Assembly: GCA_023426275.1 (NCBI GenBank)
Contig: JAFABC010000265.1
Location: 1-47,847 of the forward strand
DNA: 47,847 nucleotides
DNA from: Pseudomonadota bacterium
GTDB lineage: Bacteria > Desulfobacterota > Desulfovibrionia > Desulfovibrionales > Desulfovibrionaceae
Direction: 5' to 3'
The notes beneath the pieces were generated by a model. It had not been told where the DNA came from and did no database searches. It saw nothing but the letters and a program-made list of their open reading frames with translations. Position numbers and translations under genes: made by a program. Position 1 is the first letter of the stretch. Each line of letters starts with the position of its first letter. This document shows positions 15,715 through 23,537 of this stretch, piece after piece.

Positions 15715-16296
15715 CTACAGGGGCCAGACGCCCAACTGTTCGAGTTGATCCAGGGAATCGGCGTCAGCCGGGACATCGCCCACCAGCAGGGCGGCCCGCA
15801 CCACCGGGCCGGACACACAGACCAGGCCGGCGGCCTCGGCCGCGGCATCCGCATCGCGCGTCAGCACGCCAACCAGGGCATGGATCGCCGTGGTCATGAC
15901 AGGGGCCTGATTGGCCGGAGCGGCCTGGAAATGCACCTTGAACCGGCCCGACAAGTAATCGACCTTGCCCGTGCCGCCGGCGGAACCGGTCAGGATGCCG
16001 AAGCCATCGTCGGCGAAGGCCTCCACGCCGTCGGTCACGGCGATGCCGGGTTCCACCGGGCCGAGAGTTCCCGAGAAGTCCTTGAGGGCTCCGTCCCCGC
16101 TCCCCACCGTCTCGACCAGTTCTTCGCCATAGGCATGCACCTGGCCGGCCTTGTCGCGGGCGACGAGCAGGCCGGCGGACAGTTCCCCCGCGTCCGGGCG
16201 CAACGGCCAGGAGCGAAGCATGACCGGATGGCCGCCGGCCGTGATCTCCTTTTCGACCAGGTCCAGGGACCCGAGATTCGCACTGTGATTCGCCAC
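15715..16296 (-). CDS. Putative head decoration protein
   Basis: This 193-residue protein is encoded between scaffold/protease and capsid genes, where decoration proteins are found. Residues ~8-50 (SLDLVEKEITAGGHPVMLRSWPLRPDAGELSAGLLVARDKAGQVHAYGE) and the ILTGSAGGTGKVDYLSGRFKVHFQAAP stretch fit the beta-rich 'decoration protein D-like' pattern. The ILTG...LSG segment around residues 100-120 is common in that group. It could instead be a minor head protein. The RBS is of AGGAGG type just upstream (antisense of 16302-16308). Confidence 0.6.
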   Translation of the reverse strand: MANHSANLGSLDLVEKEITAGGHPVMLRSWPLRPDAGELSAGLLVARDKAGQVHAYGEELVETVGSGDGALKDFSGTLGPVEPGIAVTDGVEAFADDGFGILTGSAGGTGKVDYLSGRFKVHFQAAPANQAPVMTTAIHALVGVLTRDADAAAEAAGLVCVSGPVVRAALLVGDVPADADSLDQLEQLGVWPL

Positions 16297-16307
16297 GACC
16301 GTCCCTC

Positions 16308-16754
16308 CTAGAACTTGGCGACCATGCTGCCGCCACCGTCATGTTCCTTGTGGCCGCCGTTCCCGGCGGGGGCGGCGAATTCCGCCAACAGGCCGCTTTC
16401 CGGCCGGTTTTCCAGGTCCCGCCAGTAGGCTTCTTCCTTGGAAACCTTCACGCTCTGACCGTCCGGGGCGGCGAATTCGATGTCCCCGGGCACGGCGGCC
16501 AGGGCCTTGGCGAATTCGAGCACCTTGGTCTTCTCGCCGGGCAGGACCTTGTCCGCCGCGACCAGGGCGGCGAAACGGATCTCCCGGGCCTTGTCGGCCT
16601 CGGCCGCGCGGTGGGCGGCGAAAGCCTTCTCGCTTTCCACGGCCCTCCCTGTCGCCTTGGCCAATTCTTCCTTGACCTTGGCCAGCTCGGTTTCGAGGGT
16701 TTTGGCTTCGGCCTTGAGCCGTGCGATCTCTGCTTTAAGCTCCTGCTCGGTCAT
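16308..16754 (-). CDS. Scaffold protein from internal in-frame start (Mu gpZ-like)
   Basis: Within the protease frame, ATG at 16754 is preceded by GGGAGGAGGAGAC on the minus strand. This is one of the best ribosome sites in the window and is not explained by the coding need of Gly-Gly-Gly-Asp alone. Initiation there gives a 148-residue coiled-coil protein, equivalent to Mu gpZ and to lambda Nu3 within C. It would supply excess scaffold relative to protease. Confidence 0.75.
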   Translation of the reverse strand: MTEQELKAEIARLKAEAKTLETELAKVKEELAKATGRAVESEKAFAAHRAAEADKAREIRFAALVAADKVLPGEKTKVLEFAKALAAVPGDIEFAAPDGQSVKVSKEEAYWRDLENRPESGLLAEFAAPAGNGGHKEHDGGGSMVAKF

Positions 16755-17183
16755 GTCTCCTCCTCCCGAAAATTCAATGGTGAGCCCATCGCCGGCCGAA
16801 AATTTGACCGGCGCAAGCCCTGAGATGGCCGGGGGCACGGCCCCCAGCAGCCCCACGTGGACCAGCCGACTTTTGTCCGGCGAGAGTTTGATCGAGACGT
16901 TGCGATAGCGGCCGGCGGCCACCAGGTTCGTGACCGTCCCGGGCACGTCCCGGAACCGGGCCAACAGCTTGTCGCCGTCCCGCCGCACGCCCTGGACCCA
17001 GCCGTAGGCCGGATCGTCCAGGCTCGGATGCCCGAACACCAGCGGCGAACCGTCCATGTCCTGGGGATCAAACCCGGCCACGATCCGGTCGAAATCGGCC
17101 TCGGTCAGGGGGACCTGCTGGCCGGACATGGCGGTCCAGGTGCCGGTCCGAGCAACTTCGATCCAAGGGGTGAGCGTCATCAT
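16308..17183 (-). CDS. Head maturation protease with C-terminal scaffold (Mu gpI-like)
   Basis: This ~291-residue protein starts MMTLTPWIEVARTGTWTAMSGQQVPLTEADFDRIVAGFDPQ. It matches the Mu I protease family (PF10123): PLVFGHP, AYGWVQGVRRDGDKLLARFRDV, GRYRNVSIKLSPDKSRLVHVGLLGAVPPAISGL. Residues ~145-215 are a charged coiled coil (MTEQELKAEIARLKAEAKTLETELAKVKEE), the scaffold part. A second, strongly supported internal start at 16754 gives the scaffold alone. The upstream start is less certain: tandem ATGs at 17183 and 17180 fit the family, while the frame stays open to 17264. Confidence 0.85.
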   Translation of the reverse strand: MMTLTPWIEVARTGTWTAMSGQQVPLTEADFDRIVAGFDPQDMDGSPLVFGHPSLDDPAYGWVQGVRRDGDKLLARFRDVPGTVTNLVAAGRYRNVSIKLSPDKSRLVHVGLLGAVPPAISGLAPVKFSAGDGLTIEFSGGGDMTEQELKAEIARLKAEAKTLETELAKVKEELAKATGRAVESEKAFAAHRAAEADKAREIRFAALVAADKVLPGEKTKVLEFAKALAAVPGDIEFAAPDGQSVKVSKEEAYWRDLENRPESGLLAEFAAPAGNGGHKEHDGGGSMVAKF

Positions 17184-17561
17184 GGGGCGACTATGCCCCC
17201 GGGCGTGGGCAGGCGACCAGGCAACGACGCGAGGTGTGCGCGCGATTTTGGGTTGTCCCTGCATCGGGTCGCGATTTGCGGGAGAGGTAGGATAATCCCG
17301 GTATAATCCTAGGGCAAAAATAGGTCTAAGATTCGCGGGAGGCCGCGCGACGCGTGACGCGGCCAGAGAGGACCGCGAGGAGACGATGGACGCGGGTAGG
17401 TCTAGGAGAGGTCTAGCCGGTGCTTGACCCCGACCGGCAGGGCTCTATATATATGATGCTCGGCATCGCGGGGATGGACGGCGTCAGTCGCCCCGGCAGG
17501 GGGATTGGGAGGCGGCCGTTCGCTCCTGGGGCCTGCCACTCAGGAGTGCCCGCGACACTTT
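17184..17561. other. 378-bp intergenic region between gpF-like and protease genes, with repeats and promoter-like sites
   Basis: This is the largest gene-free stretch of the late region. It contains three copies of AGGTCTA (17322-17328, 17398-17404, 17409-17415). It also has an imperfect repeat reading GGATTAT twice on the minus strand (about 17289-17309), and a plus-strand TTGACC-N16-TATATA pair (17424-17429, 17446-17451). A plus-strand TATAAT occurs at 17302-17307. The AT-rich segment could equally serve as a -10 for a leftward, activator-dependent late promoter. A 50-codon leftward frame overlaps the gpF stop as ATGA (start 17565) but has no RBS or recognisable sequence. Confidence 0.5.
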
Positions 17562-18854
17562 TCATGGTTCCCGATACAACAGCGTCCCCACCCGGTGATC
17601 CTCCAGATACCGCAACATGACGGTCTCGCTCACCTCGATTTTGGGCGTGTAGGCCGTGGTCGCCGTCCAGGCGCGCCGCCCCCGCAGCAGCGAAAAAACG
17701 ACATAGCCACCGATCCGGCCGGACGGACCGGCAAAAAGCCGGATCAAACGCAGTTCAGGCGATCTTTTGCCGTTGATTTCGACCGGCACATTCCAGATTT
17801 CGTAAGGGTTGAGCAATGTCCTGGCCAGCAGCCGGACGTAGGGAGCCCGGCCCGACTTGTCGACCTTCCACGCCCCTGAGCGCTTGTCGAGGAAAAAGCC
17901 CTTGCCGATGACCACCGGTAGTTTGACGCCCGGCAAGGTAATCACTTTTGACGCCTCGATGTCCTTGAGGCCAAAGGCGGCCAAGAACGCCTTGACGTAA
18001 ACCTCGGGAGCCAAACCGTCCTTGAGGATATCCCCCTCGGCCACAGGCAGTACGTGCTTAGCGTCGAGCCTGGCCAGAGGCGGCCGGCAGGCGTCGCCTG
18101 TCGCGGCAAAGGCCGGGCCGCCATCATCCCGGCACACGGCCCGGGTGACCAGCGGCCGGATGACCGCGTCCAATTGCTCGGGCGCGAGCCCGGCAAACCA
18201 ATCGCGCCCCACGTTGCCGGCAAACCCCTGGTCCGGATGCAAGGGCGTTTCGGTTTCAAAGCCCGTGGTCGGGTCCTTGTACTGGACCATCTCCGGGATC
18301 GCGGTCCGGACCTCGTAGCCTCGGGCTTTGACCTGGTCGGCGGAGAGCGATTGCACCGAGCAACGGCAACGGTAGCCGTTGGGCGGATAGTACGTGTCCC
18401 AAAACGGGTGATCCACGGGGTAGACCAGCCCGTGCATGCCCCGGTGGGTGGGCCGGGTGCGAGAGTCGTTGACGGCCGTGTAGCGCCAGTATGGCCGATC
18501 CTGGGCCACGCGTTGCATCTGGGCGTACCGGCCGGCCTGATAGGCCGACTGGAGATTCGTGCGGAAGATCGTTTCCAGGCGGACGTCGCTAAAGCCGAGC
18601 CCGGCCAGCCCCTGGGCGGCCACACCCGTTTTCCAGCCCTCGAACGTCTGGCCGTCCTTGAGCACGTCCCCCAGGGAGGTCCGGACCGCGTCCAGCAGAT
18701 CGCCCTTGGCCAGCCCGGCCACTACAAAGGCCCGGGCTTTCTGCTCGTCCGTCAGGGCGGACCACTCATTTTTCGTGAGTGAGACCTTGCCATCCCAAAA
18801 GGCCATGGCCTCCTTTGGCGGGAGCGGCTTGGACTCGACCAGCGGTTTAAGCAC
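17562..18854 (-). CDS. Minor head protein gpF-like fused to a PBECR-type nuclease-like C-terminus
   Basis: This is a 430-residue protein. Residues ~60-175 form the SPP1 gp7/Mu gpF head morphogenesis module: IFRTNLQSAYQAGRYAQM, RPYWRYTAVNDSRTRPTHRGMHGLVYP, then the Cys-rich PPNGYRCRCSVQSLS. Residues ~315-430 (VIGKGFFLDKRSGAWKVDKSGRAPYVRLLARTLLNPYEIWNV...LRLIRLFAG...YVVFSL...TYTPK...ETVMLRYLEDHRVGTLLYREP) match the phage-Barnase-EndoU-ColicinE5/RelE-like nuclease (PBECR) pattern known from gpF-type proteins. It may be an injected effector or nuclease, but activity is inferred. The ATG overlaps the end of the portal gene by eight bases. Confidence 0.82.
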   Translation of the reverse strand: MLKPLVESKPLPPKEAMAFWDGKVSLTKNEWSALTDEQKARAFVVAGLAKGDLLDAVRTSLGDVLKDGQTFEGWKTGVAAQGLAGLGFSDVRLETIFRTNLQSAYQAGRYAQMQRVAQDRPYWRYTAVNDSRTRPTHRGMHGLVYPVDHPFWDTYYPPNGYRCRCSVQSLSADQVKARGYEVRTAIPEMVQYKDPTTGFETETPLHPDQGFAGNVGRDWFAGLAPEQLDAVIRPLVTRAVCRDDGGPAFAATGDACRPPLARLDAKHVLPVAEGDILKDGLAPEVYVKAFLAAFGLKDIEASKVITLPGVKLPVVIGKGFFLDKRSGAWKVDKSGRAPYVRLLARTLLNPYEIWNVPVEINGKRSPELRLIRLFAGPSGRIGGYVVFSLLRGRRAWTATTAYTPKIEVSETVMLRYLEDHRVGTLLYREP

Positions 18855-20388
18855 CGTCAGGCCTCTTGGTCACGGCATAGCGGCCGGTCAGATCGGCGGC
18901 CAGCAACCCGGCTTCGAGCGCCGTTTCCAGGTCGCCTCCCAGTTCCGGGCAGGCTTCGGCCAGGAGCAATTCCAAATCTTCGGGCGTCTCGGCCTTGGCC
19001 ACCAGCTCCAGGATCGCGCTGGCCATAGACTCCAAGGCCGCCTTGCCCGCCGGCAGGCTGCGAGCGATAAGGTCTTCCACGGCCTGCTGGGCGGCCGTGT
19101 GCGGCGAGGCCTGCCCGGTCGGAGCGGCAAAGGCCGGGGGAGTGTCGGCGGTGCCGGAGGCATCGCCCTGGCCACCTTCGTTCGCCAGGACAAATTCATC
19201 TTGCGCCAGGCCAAATCGTCGCTCGAAATACACGGCCGTGAAACGCACCCCAACGCCATGCAACGACTTGGCCTCGTCGGCCTGGGCCTTGCGATCCTCC
19301 GGTGTGACAAACTCGAACACCGGCGTCAGCACGCCCGGCGCCCGAACCTGGCCGTAGGTCCAGGCCAGATCGGTCATGGCCGTCTCGATCAACGTCTGGT
19401 CGGCGGCGGCATAGTCCCCGAGCACCGCGTAATGGGTATTGGCGGCGGCGTAACTGCCATGATCGCCGATGTCGGAGGTGAGCGTCTGCCCCTGGAGCAG
19501 TTGGGCAATGGCCGCGTCGAACAAAGCGATGATAGCCGGGTGCAGGTCGCCGGCCTTGCCCGTGGTCTCGTGGACCGTCACCTTGCTGCCCCCCGAAACC
19601 ACGGCCACGGCGTCGTGGATCATGCCGGACAGCGCCTGGGCCATCTCCTGTTTTTCTTTTGGTTGAGCTCCGGGCCGTGCTTCACCGACAATCCAAGGCT
19701 GGCCGAATTTTTCCGCGAAGCGCATGAGGAATTCCGTCCCCGCGCGCTTGAAGGCGACCGGCCACAGACAACGGCTCAAAAGCCGCAGCCCGTAGGGATT
19801 GTCGAAGCTCGGGAAATGCTGCACCAGCGTAAACTTGGCGGGATGCACCGGCACGGCCGTGATGCCGGTCTCGCCGCGCCAACACAATCGGTTGTCGCCG
19901 TCGAAGCCGAACCAGTGCCACGGCTTGGCGATCAGGTCCCGCAGCCGCAGCCCGCCGGAGCCATCCGGCCGCCACAGATGTTCCAGGGGCGTGTAGCCGA
20001 AATACGGCGCGTCGAGCACCCCGGAAAAGACGTTGTACAGGTTGACCCGCTCCAGGTCGGCCACCAGTTCGTCGCACAGGCGGTGGGCTTCGGGCGTGGG
20101 CTCGGCATCCTGGGCATGGCCCGGGACAAAACGGTAATCCCGTTTGTTGAGCGTCTTAAGCTTACGGCCCTGGATGGATGCCGTGACCTTCGTGTCGGCG
20201 GACAGATCGGCGAGCACGCGCACATCTTCGCCGGATTTGCGCAAGACGGGGTCCGGGTCCGGGAGTACGCCCAAAAAGGAGCTCCAGGAGTCGCGCACCG
20301 CCACCTCGCCGAGCAAGGCCGAGGAGGCGCTGTCCTCGCCAAACTCCAAAAAATCACGGCCGTTGATCCACAGGCCTTTGGCGCTCAT
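18847..20388 (-). CDS. Portal protein, DUF935 family (Mu gp29-like)
   Basis: This 513-residue protein starts MSAKGLWINGRDFLEFGED. It contains the family pattern: DPVLRKSGEDVRVLADLSADTKVTASIQGRKLKTL, YNVFSGVLDAPYFGYTPLEHLWRPDG, HFPSFDNPYGLRLLSRCLWPVAFKRAGTEFLMRFAEKFGQPWIVGEARP, and TLTSDIGDHGSYAAANTHYAVLGDYAAADQTLIE. It forms the dodecameric packaging vertex. ATG 20388 overlaps the terminase stop as ATGA, so the longer reading to 20463 is rejected. The C-terminal ~120 residues are Ala/Pro-rich and helical. Confidence 0.9.
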   Translation of the reverse strand: MSAKGLWINGRDFLEFGEDSASSALLGEVAVRDSWSSFLGVLPDPDPVLRKSGEDVRVLADLSADTKVTASIQGRKLKTLNKRDYRFVPGHAQDAEPTPEAHRLCDELVADLERVNLYNVFSGVLDAPYFGYTPLEHLWRPDGSGGLRLRDLIAKPWHWFGFDGDNRLCWRGETGITAVPVHPAKFTLVQHFPSFDNPYGLRLLSRCLWPVAFKRAGTEFLMRFAEKFGQPWIVGEARPGAQPKEKQEMAQALSGMIHDAVAVVSGGSKVTVHETTGKAGDLHPAIIALFDAAIAQLLQGQTLTSDIGDHGSYAAANTHYAVLGDYAAADQTLIETAMTDLAWTYGQVRAPGVLTPVFEFVTPEDRKAQADEAKSLHGVGVRFTAVYFERRFGLAQDEFVLANEGGQGDASGTADTPPAFAAPTGQASPHTAAQQAVEDLIARSLPAGKAALESMASAILELVAKAETPEDLELLLAEACPELGGDLETALEAGLLAADLTGRYAVTKRPDGA

Positions 20389-21851
20389 CGATACCCCCGG
20401 AAAAGCGTTGTTGTTTGGCGGGGCATGGCCGTAATGACCTCGAAGGGCTCGGCCTCGATGCACTTGGCGGCAAAGACTGCCAGGGCGGCGGCCACACCGG
20501 CATCGCCGTGACGCTTCTCGCCCTTTCCCCCGGCGCGCGCGTCGGGAATCCTGGCCACGCCTTTGACCACCTTAAAGGCCCGCAGATCATCCAAGATGAG
20601 GGCATCGTTCGGCGCGACAAAGGTCTTGTCCTCGAAGGCGGCTTTGAGCTTGGGCATGTGCTCGCGATACCAACCCTCGGACAGCATGACCTCCTGGATG
20701 ATCTCCGGGCCGTATTGCTGCCGGGCGACCTCGGCCAAGTACTGGCCGTTGCCGCGTGCATCGAGGGCGGCCCCGGAAAATCCAGGCAGCCGGTCGCCAA
20801 TAAAAAAGAGCGCCTGACGTTGCTGGTGAAACGGACAGTTGCGCAGCTCCAGGACAAACGGCGTGGCCAGGACCAGGTTCTGCAATTCAAGGAGGGGCCA
20901 TTGGACGCTCAAATCCCCGCTGCGGCCGAAGTCCTCGCCGAGATACGACCGGACATCCCGGGGCAGGCTGGCCAGGATCGGCCCCAGCGTGGCTTCGAGC
21001 CAGTCTTGCATCTCGCGCCAGCGGCGATCCTCGGGCCAGTCCACGAAATCGTCCGCTGGCGGCGACCAACGCAACACGGGGACGTTCGCCGACATGCAGG
21101 ATTCGATCATCTGACGGGTCAGGTAGGTCCCCGAGCCCTGGGACGGGATGCAAAACAGCTCTTCGGGCGCGCCGTCGCCGTAAAAGTCGATAAGGTCCTG
21201 CCGCCATTTGGCTTCGGCCTCGGGCGTCCAGACGAGTCCGCGCACCTGACAGATGCGCTGATAGAGCCCCTGCCCAAGGGCATCGTCCAGGGTGACGCGG
21301 TGCAGACTGTAGGGCAATTTCCCCGCGCGGATATCAAGAATGTAGTTATTGAAAGGGTTCGTCTCGCCGTTGTGTGTCGAAATGACCTCGACGCTCCCGC
21401 CCCACATGGTCAGGGCGATGGCCGCCTTCAACAGCTCCTCCAGGTCTTCGCAAAATGCCGCCTCATCGATGACGATTCGGCCCTGCTTGGATCGTAAATT
21501 TTTGGGCTTTGAGGAGAGCGCGACCACTTGGTTGCCTGACGCGTACCGGACGCGATAGGCTAGGACGTCCTTTTCATCCTCCAGGACCACCTCTTCGAAA
21601 TCCGAAGCGGCCAAATTGAATACCTTGGCCCAGAATCCCACGTCCTTGATGTAGGTTTCGGTCATCTCCTTGTTGTAGGAGATGTAATAGGTGTTCATGC
21701 CGCCGGCGCTTTTTTTGAGCCCGGCCAGGGTGGCGGATTCGGCCGCGTCACCATACGAGAGTCCTACACGGCGGCTTTTTTCGCAAAACTTGACGGGGGT
21801 GCGGTCCCGGTTCCAGCGGTTTTGATAGGCCAGCAGCAAGTCGTTCCCCAT
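20385..21851 (-). CDS. Terminase large subunit (Mu gp28-like)
   Basis: This 488-residue packaging motor has an ATPase domain and a nuclease domain. The Walker A-like region is CEKSRRVGLSYG (residues ~23-34), the deviant R-rich form usual in terminases. Walker B is RIVIDEAAF (125-133, Glu 130), followed by a coupling region VEVISTHNGE (~154-163). The RNase H-like nuclease starts at YLGEDFGRSGDLS (Asp 307, Asp 313) with a later acidic residue in the NDALILDDL region. It lies one base after the small subunit gene. In Mu-like phages packaging proceeds from the prophage end into flanking host DNA. Confidence 0.92.
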   Translation of the reverse strand: MGNDLLLAYQNRWNRDRTPVKFCEKSRRVGLSYGDAAESATLAGLKKSAGGMNTYYISYNKEMTETYIKDVGFWAKVFNLAASDFEEVVLEDEKDVLAYRVRYASGNQVVALSSKPKNLRSKQGRIVIDEAAFCEDLEELLKAAIALTMWGGSVEVISTHNGETNPFNNYILDIRAGKLPYSLHRVTLDDALGQGLYQRICQVRGLVWTPEAEAKWRQDLIDFYGDGAPEELFCIPSQGSGTYLTRQMIESCMSANVPVLRWSPPADDFVDWPEDRRWREMQDWLEATLGPILASLPRDVRSYLGEDFGRSGDLSVQWPLLELQNLVLATPFVLELRNCPFHQQRQALFFIGDRLPGFSGAALDARGNGQYLAEVARQQYGPEIIQEVMLSEGWYREHMPKLKAAFEDKTFVAPNDALILDDLRAFKVVKGVARIPDARAGGKGEKRHGDAGVAAALAVFAAKCIEAEPFEVITAMPRQTTTLFRGYR

Positions 21852-21852
21852 T

Positions 21853-22464
21853 TTATCCCCCGAGCATCTCGCGGATGCGCTCAGCCGTAACGGCGCTGAT
21901 GCCGTGTTCCGGAGACGGAGCCCCGTCCTTGGCGGTCGCGCCGGCGGCGGCGCGCATATCCTTGAGCAGGTCCAGCACCTGCTTGACCTCGCGCAAGGCG
22001 GCCAGCGTCACCTTGTCCGGGCTGGCCAGCATGGCGTTGAGCCGCAGGCCCACGGCCTCCTCCAGGGCGGCCACGGCGTCGGCTTCGGTGGCGATCTCGC
22101 GCAGGGGCGGGGCCGTCGTCGGCGCGGCCTCGGCCCGCTTGTCCGCCAGTTCTGCCGCTTTGAGGGCGACTTCCTCCATTTTCGCCACCGCAAAAGCGTC
22201 CATGGCCTGCATGGAGCCCAGGCAATTGGCGATGAGCTTGGCCCGCAGCTTAATGGTGTCCGCGCGAATGGATGCCAAGGCTTTCCGGATTTCATCCCGC
22301 TTGGCCTGCCAGTCGTATTTTTCGGCCCACCTCTTTAAGGTCGAGGTGGCCACCCCCGTGCGTGCGGAGACGTCCGCCAGGGTGAGGCCATCCACGCACC
22401 ACAACTCTTCGGCACGCTCGACCGTCTCCATGGGATGTTCGCGGCGTCCGGCCACGGCGGGCAT
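21853..22464 (-). CDS. Terminase small subunit-like DNA-binding protein (Mu gp27 position)
   Basis: This 203-residue protein starts MPAVAGRREHPMETVERAEELW. Residues ~14-50 contain a helix-turn-helix (GLTLADVSARTGVATSTLKRWAEKYDW) of the kind seen in small terminases. Long amphipathic helices follow (residues 55-190). The start at 22464 lies four bases before the stop of the next gene upstream, so the longer reading to 22527 is rejected. It would recognise the phage end and recruit the large subunit. Confidence 0.8.
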   Translation of the reverse strand: MPAVAGRREHPMETVERAEELWCVDGLTLADVSARTGVATSTLKRWAEKYDWQAKRDEIRKALASIRADTIKLRAKLIANCLGSMQAMDAFAVAKMEEVALKAAELADKRAEAAPTTAPPLREIATEADAVAALEEAVGLRLNAMLASPDKVTLAALREVKQVLDLLKDMRAAAGATAKDGAPSPEHGISAVTAERIREMLGG

Positions 22465-22468
22465 GGGA

Positions 22469-22714
22469 TCAGGCCCCCAGGTGGTGATTGATGACCGCGA
22501 TCTCGGCTCGCACGGCCCGCAGATCAATCACGGCTTGGGCCAAGTCGATGGCCTGGGCGGCGATGCGCGCATCGTCGAGGGCATCCTCGGGCAGCGTGGG
22601 GAGCAGGAGCAGGCGCAACGAGTCCCGCAATCCGGAGGCCCGGAGGACCAGACTTTTGGCGGCCAGCTCCTTTTCGGCGCGCTGGCCGACCATGGCGGCG
22701 CGTTCGAGGTCCAT
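22469..22714 (-). CDS. Small helical phage protein of unknown function (upstream of terminase)
   Basis: This 81-residue, Leu/Ala-rich, probably all-helical protein (MDLERAAMVGQRAEKELAAKSLVLRASGLRDSLRLLLLPTL...) has no recognised motif. Its ATG abuts the stop of the preceding membrane protein gene (TAAATG), so it belongs to the same transcript. Similar small genes occur between the lysis and packaging genes of Mu-like phages. Function is unknown. Confidence 0.65.
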   Translation of the reverse strand: MDLERAAMVGQRAEKELAAKSLVLRASGLRDSLRLLLLPTLPEDALDDARIAAQAIDLAQAVIDLRAVRAEIAVINHHLGA

Positions 22715-23125
22715 TTACAGTCCGCTCCTCATGGGGCTGTCCCCTTTGGAAATGCGCCCATACGGGCAGTATTGGTTGGTGCAGATGGCGTCGGTGAGAC
22801 GCTGCATGATTTGGGTGTTGAGGACGACCTGGTCGTGGAGACTTTGGGCCAAGGACTCATAGGACACCACCAGCTTGACATTGTCCTTGTAGTAGCCGGT
22901 CACCTCCCGCAGATCGTCGCCGTACGCCTTGAGGATACGATCCATATCCCGCTGATAACGCGTCAGATCGGCGCGCCTCCGGCGGTCCTCGATCACCCAA
23001 AAGGCCACGATGAGCGCCACGAGCCCCATGGGCGTGAGCGTCACCAGGGCCACCAGATAGGCAAGCGTGGTTGCATCCATGGCGCTCAGGATTTTGAGCA
23101 ACGTCGCCGCCAACGGTTGATCCAT
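22715..23125 (-). CDS. Single-span membrane protein with cytoplasmic coiled coil (lysis region)
   Basis: This is a 136-residue protein. Residues ~18-45 form a strong hydrophobic segment (TTLAYLVALVTLTPMGLVALIVAFWVI), followed by EDRRRRADLTRYQRDMDRIL and a long helical tail to residue ~115. The C-terminus carries ICTNQYCPYG, with two cysteines five residues apart. It sits two bases after a putative holin gene. It could assist holin function or be an i-spanin-like protein, although the topology is not decisive. Confidence 0.6.
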   Translation of the reverse strand: MDQPLAATLLKILSAMDATTLAYLVALVTLTPMGLVALIVAFWVIEDRRRRADLTRYQRDMDRILKAYGDDLREVTGYYKDNVKLVVSYESLAQSLHDQVVLNTQIMQRLTDAICTNQYCPYGRISKGDSPMRSGL

Positions 23126-23126
23126 T

Positions 23127-23525
23127 TCAGGCTCCGATGGATTTGCCCGAGGGCATAAAGAGGACCATAAGCAGTCCCGCCAACGCGGTGATACACACCT
23201 GCGTGATGGGGGCCAGATGCAGCCCCAGCGGGTCCTGGGCCAACAAGGTGGTCACCGTCCCCAACATGGTCCACAAGGGACTGGTTTTGAGGATGGATTT
23301 GCGCGGCGGCGTCGCAAGCCCTTCCTGGGGCTGTGCGGGGGGCTCTGGCGTCACCGCAGGCTCGAGCGGATCGGGCGTCGGCGCGGCCGAGGCCGCCTGG
23401 AGTGTCTCGACCAGCTGGGCCAGGGTCATGGCGGCCGACTGGATCGCCTCCAACGGGCTGGCCGACGACGGCGTGGCGGCGGACGCGACTTCCGGCGCTG
23501 CCTGGACCGGGACTTGCTCGGACAT
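23127..23525 (-). CDS. Putative holin-like membrane protein
   Basis: This is a 132-residue protein. The N-terminal half is Ala/Pro/Glu-rich and disordered (residues 1-75). Residues ~82-127 contain two hydrophobic segments (LWTMLGTVTTLLA... and VCITALAGLLMVLFMPS) separated by a short loop with a D-P-L-G turn. Two TM helices beside a transglycosylase gene and a lipoprotein gene suggest a class II-type holin. The long proline-rich N-terminus is unusual for a holin. The RBS AAGGAGGCATC precedes the ATG. Confidence 0.55.
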   Translation of the reverse strand: MSEQVPVQAAPEVASAATPSSASPLEAIQSAAMTLAQLVETLQAASAAPTPDPLEPAVTPEPPAQPQEGLATPPRKSILKTSPLWTMLGTVTTLLAQDPLGLHLAPITQVCITALAGLLMVLFMPSGKSIGA

Positions 23526-23537
23526 GATGCCTCCTTG

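Noticed and set aside
14043..15899. 618-codon plus-strand open frame opposite capsid and DUF1320 genes
   Set aside because: Antisense shadow across three recognised genes with no ribosome site.
17413..17565. 50-codon leftward frame overlapping the gpF stop (ATGA)
   Set aside because: No ribosome site, no recognisable sequence, and it runs through the AGGTCTA repeats; kept only as part of the intergenic description.
18559..20511. 650-codon plus-strand open frame opposite the portal gene
   Set aside because: Antisense shadow; the portal frame shows clear DUF935-type sequence.
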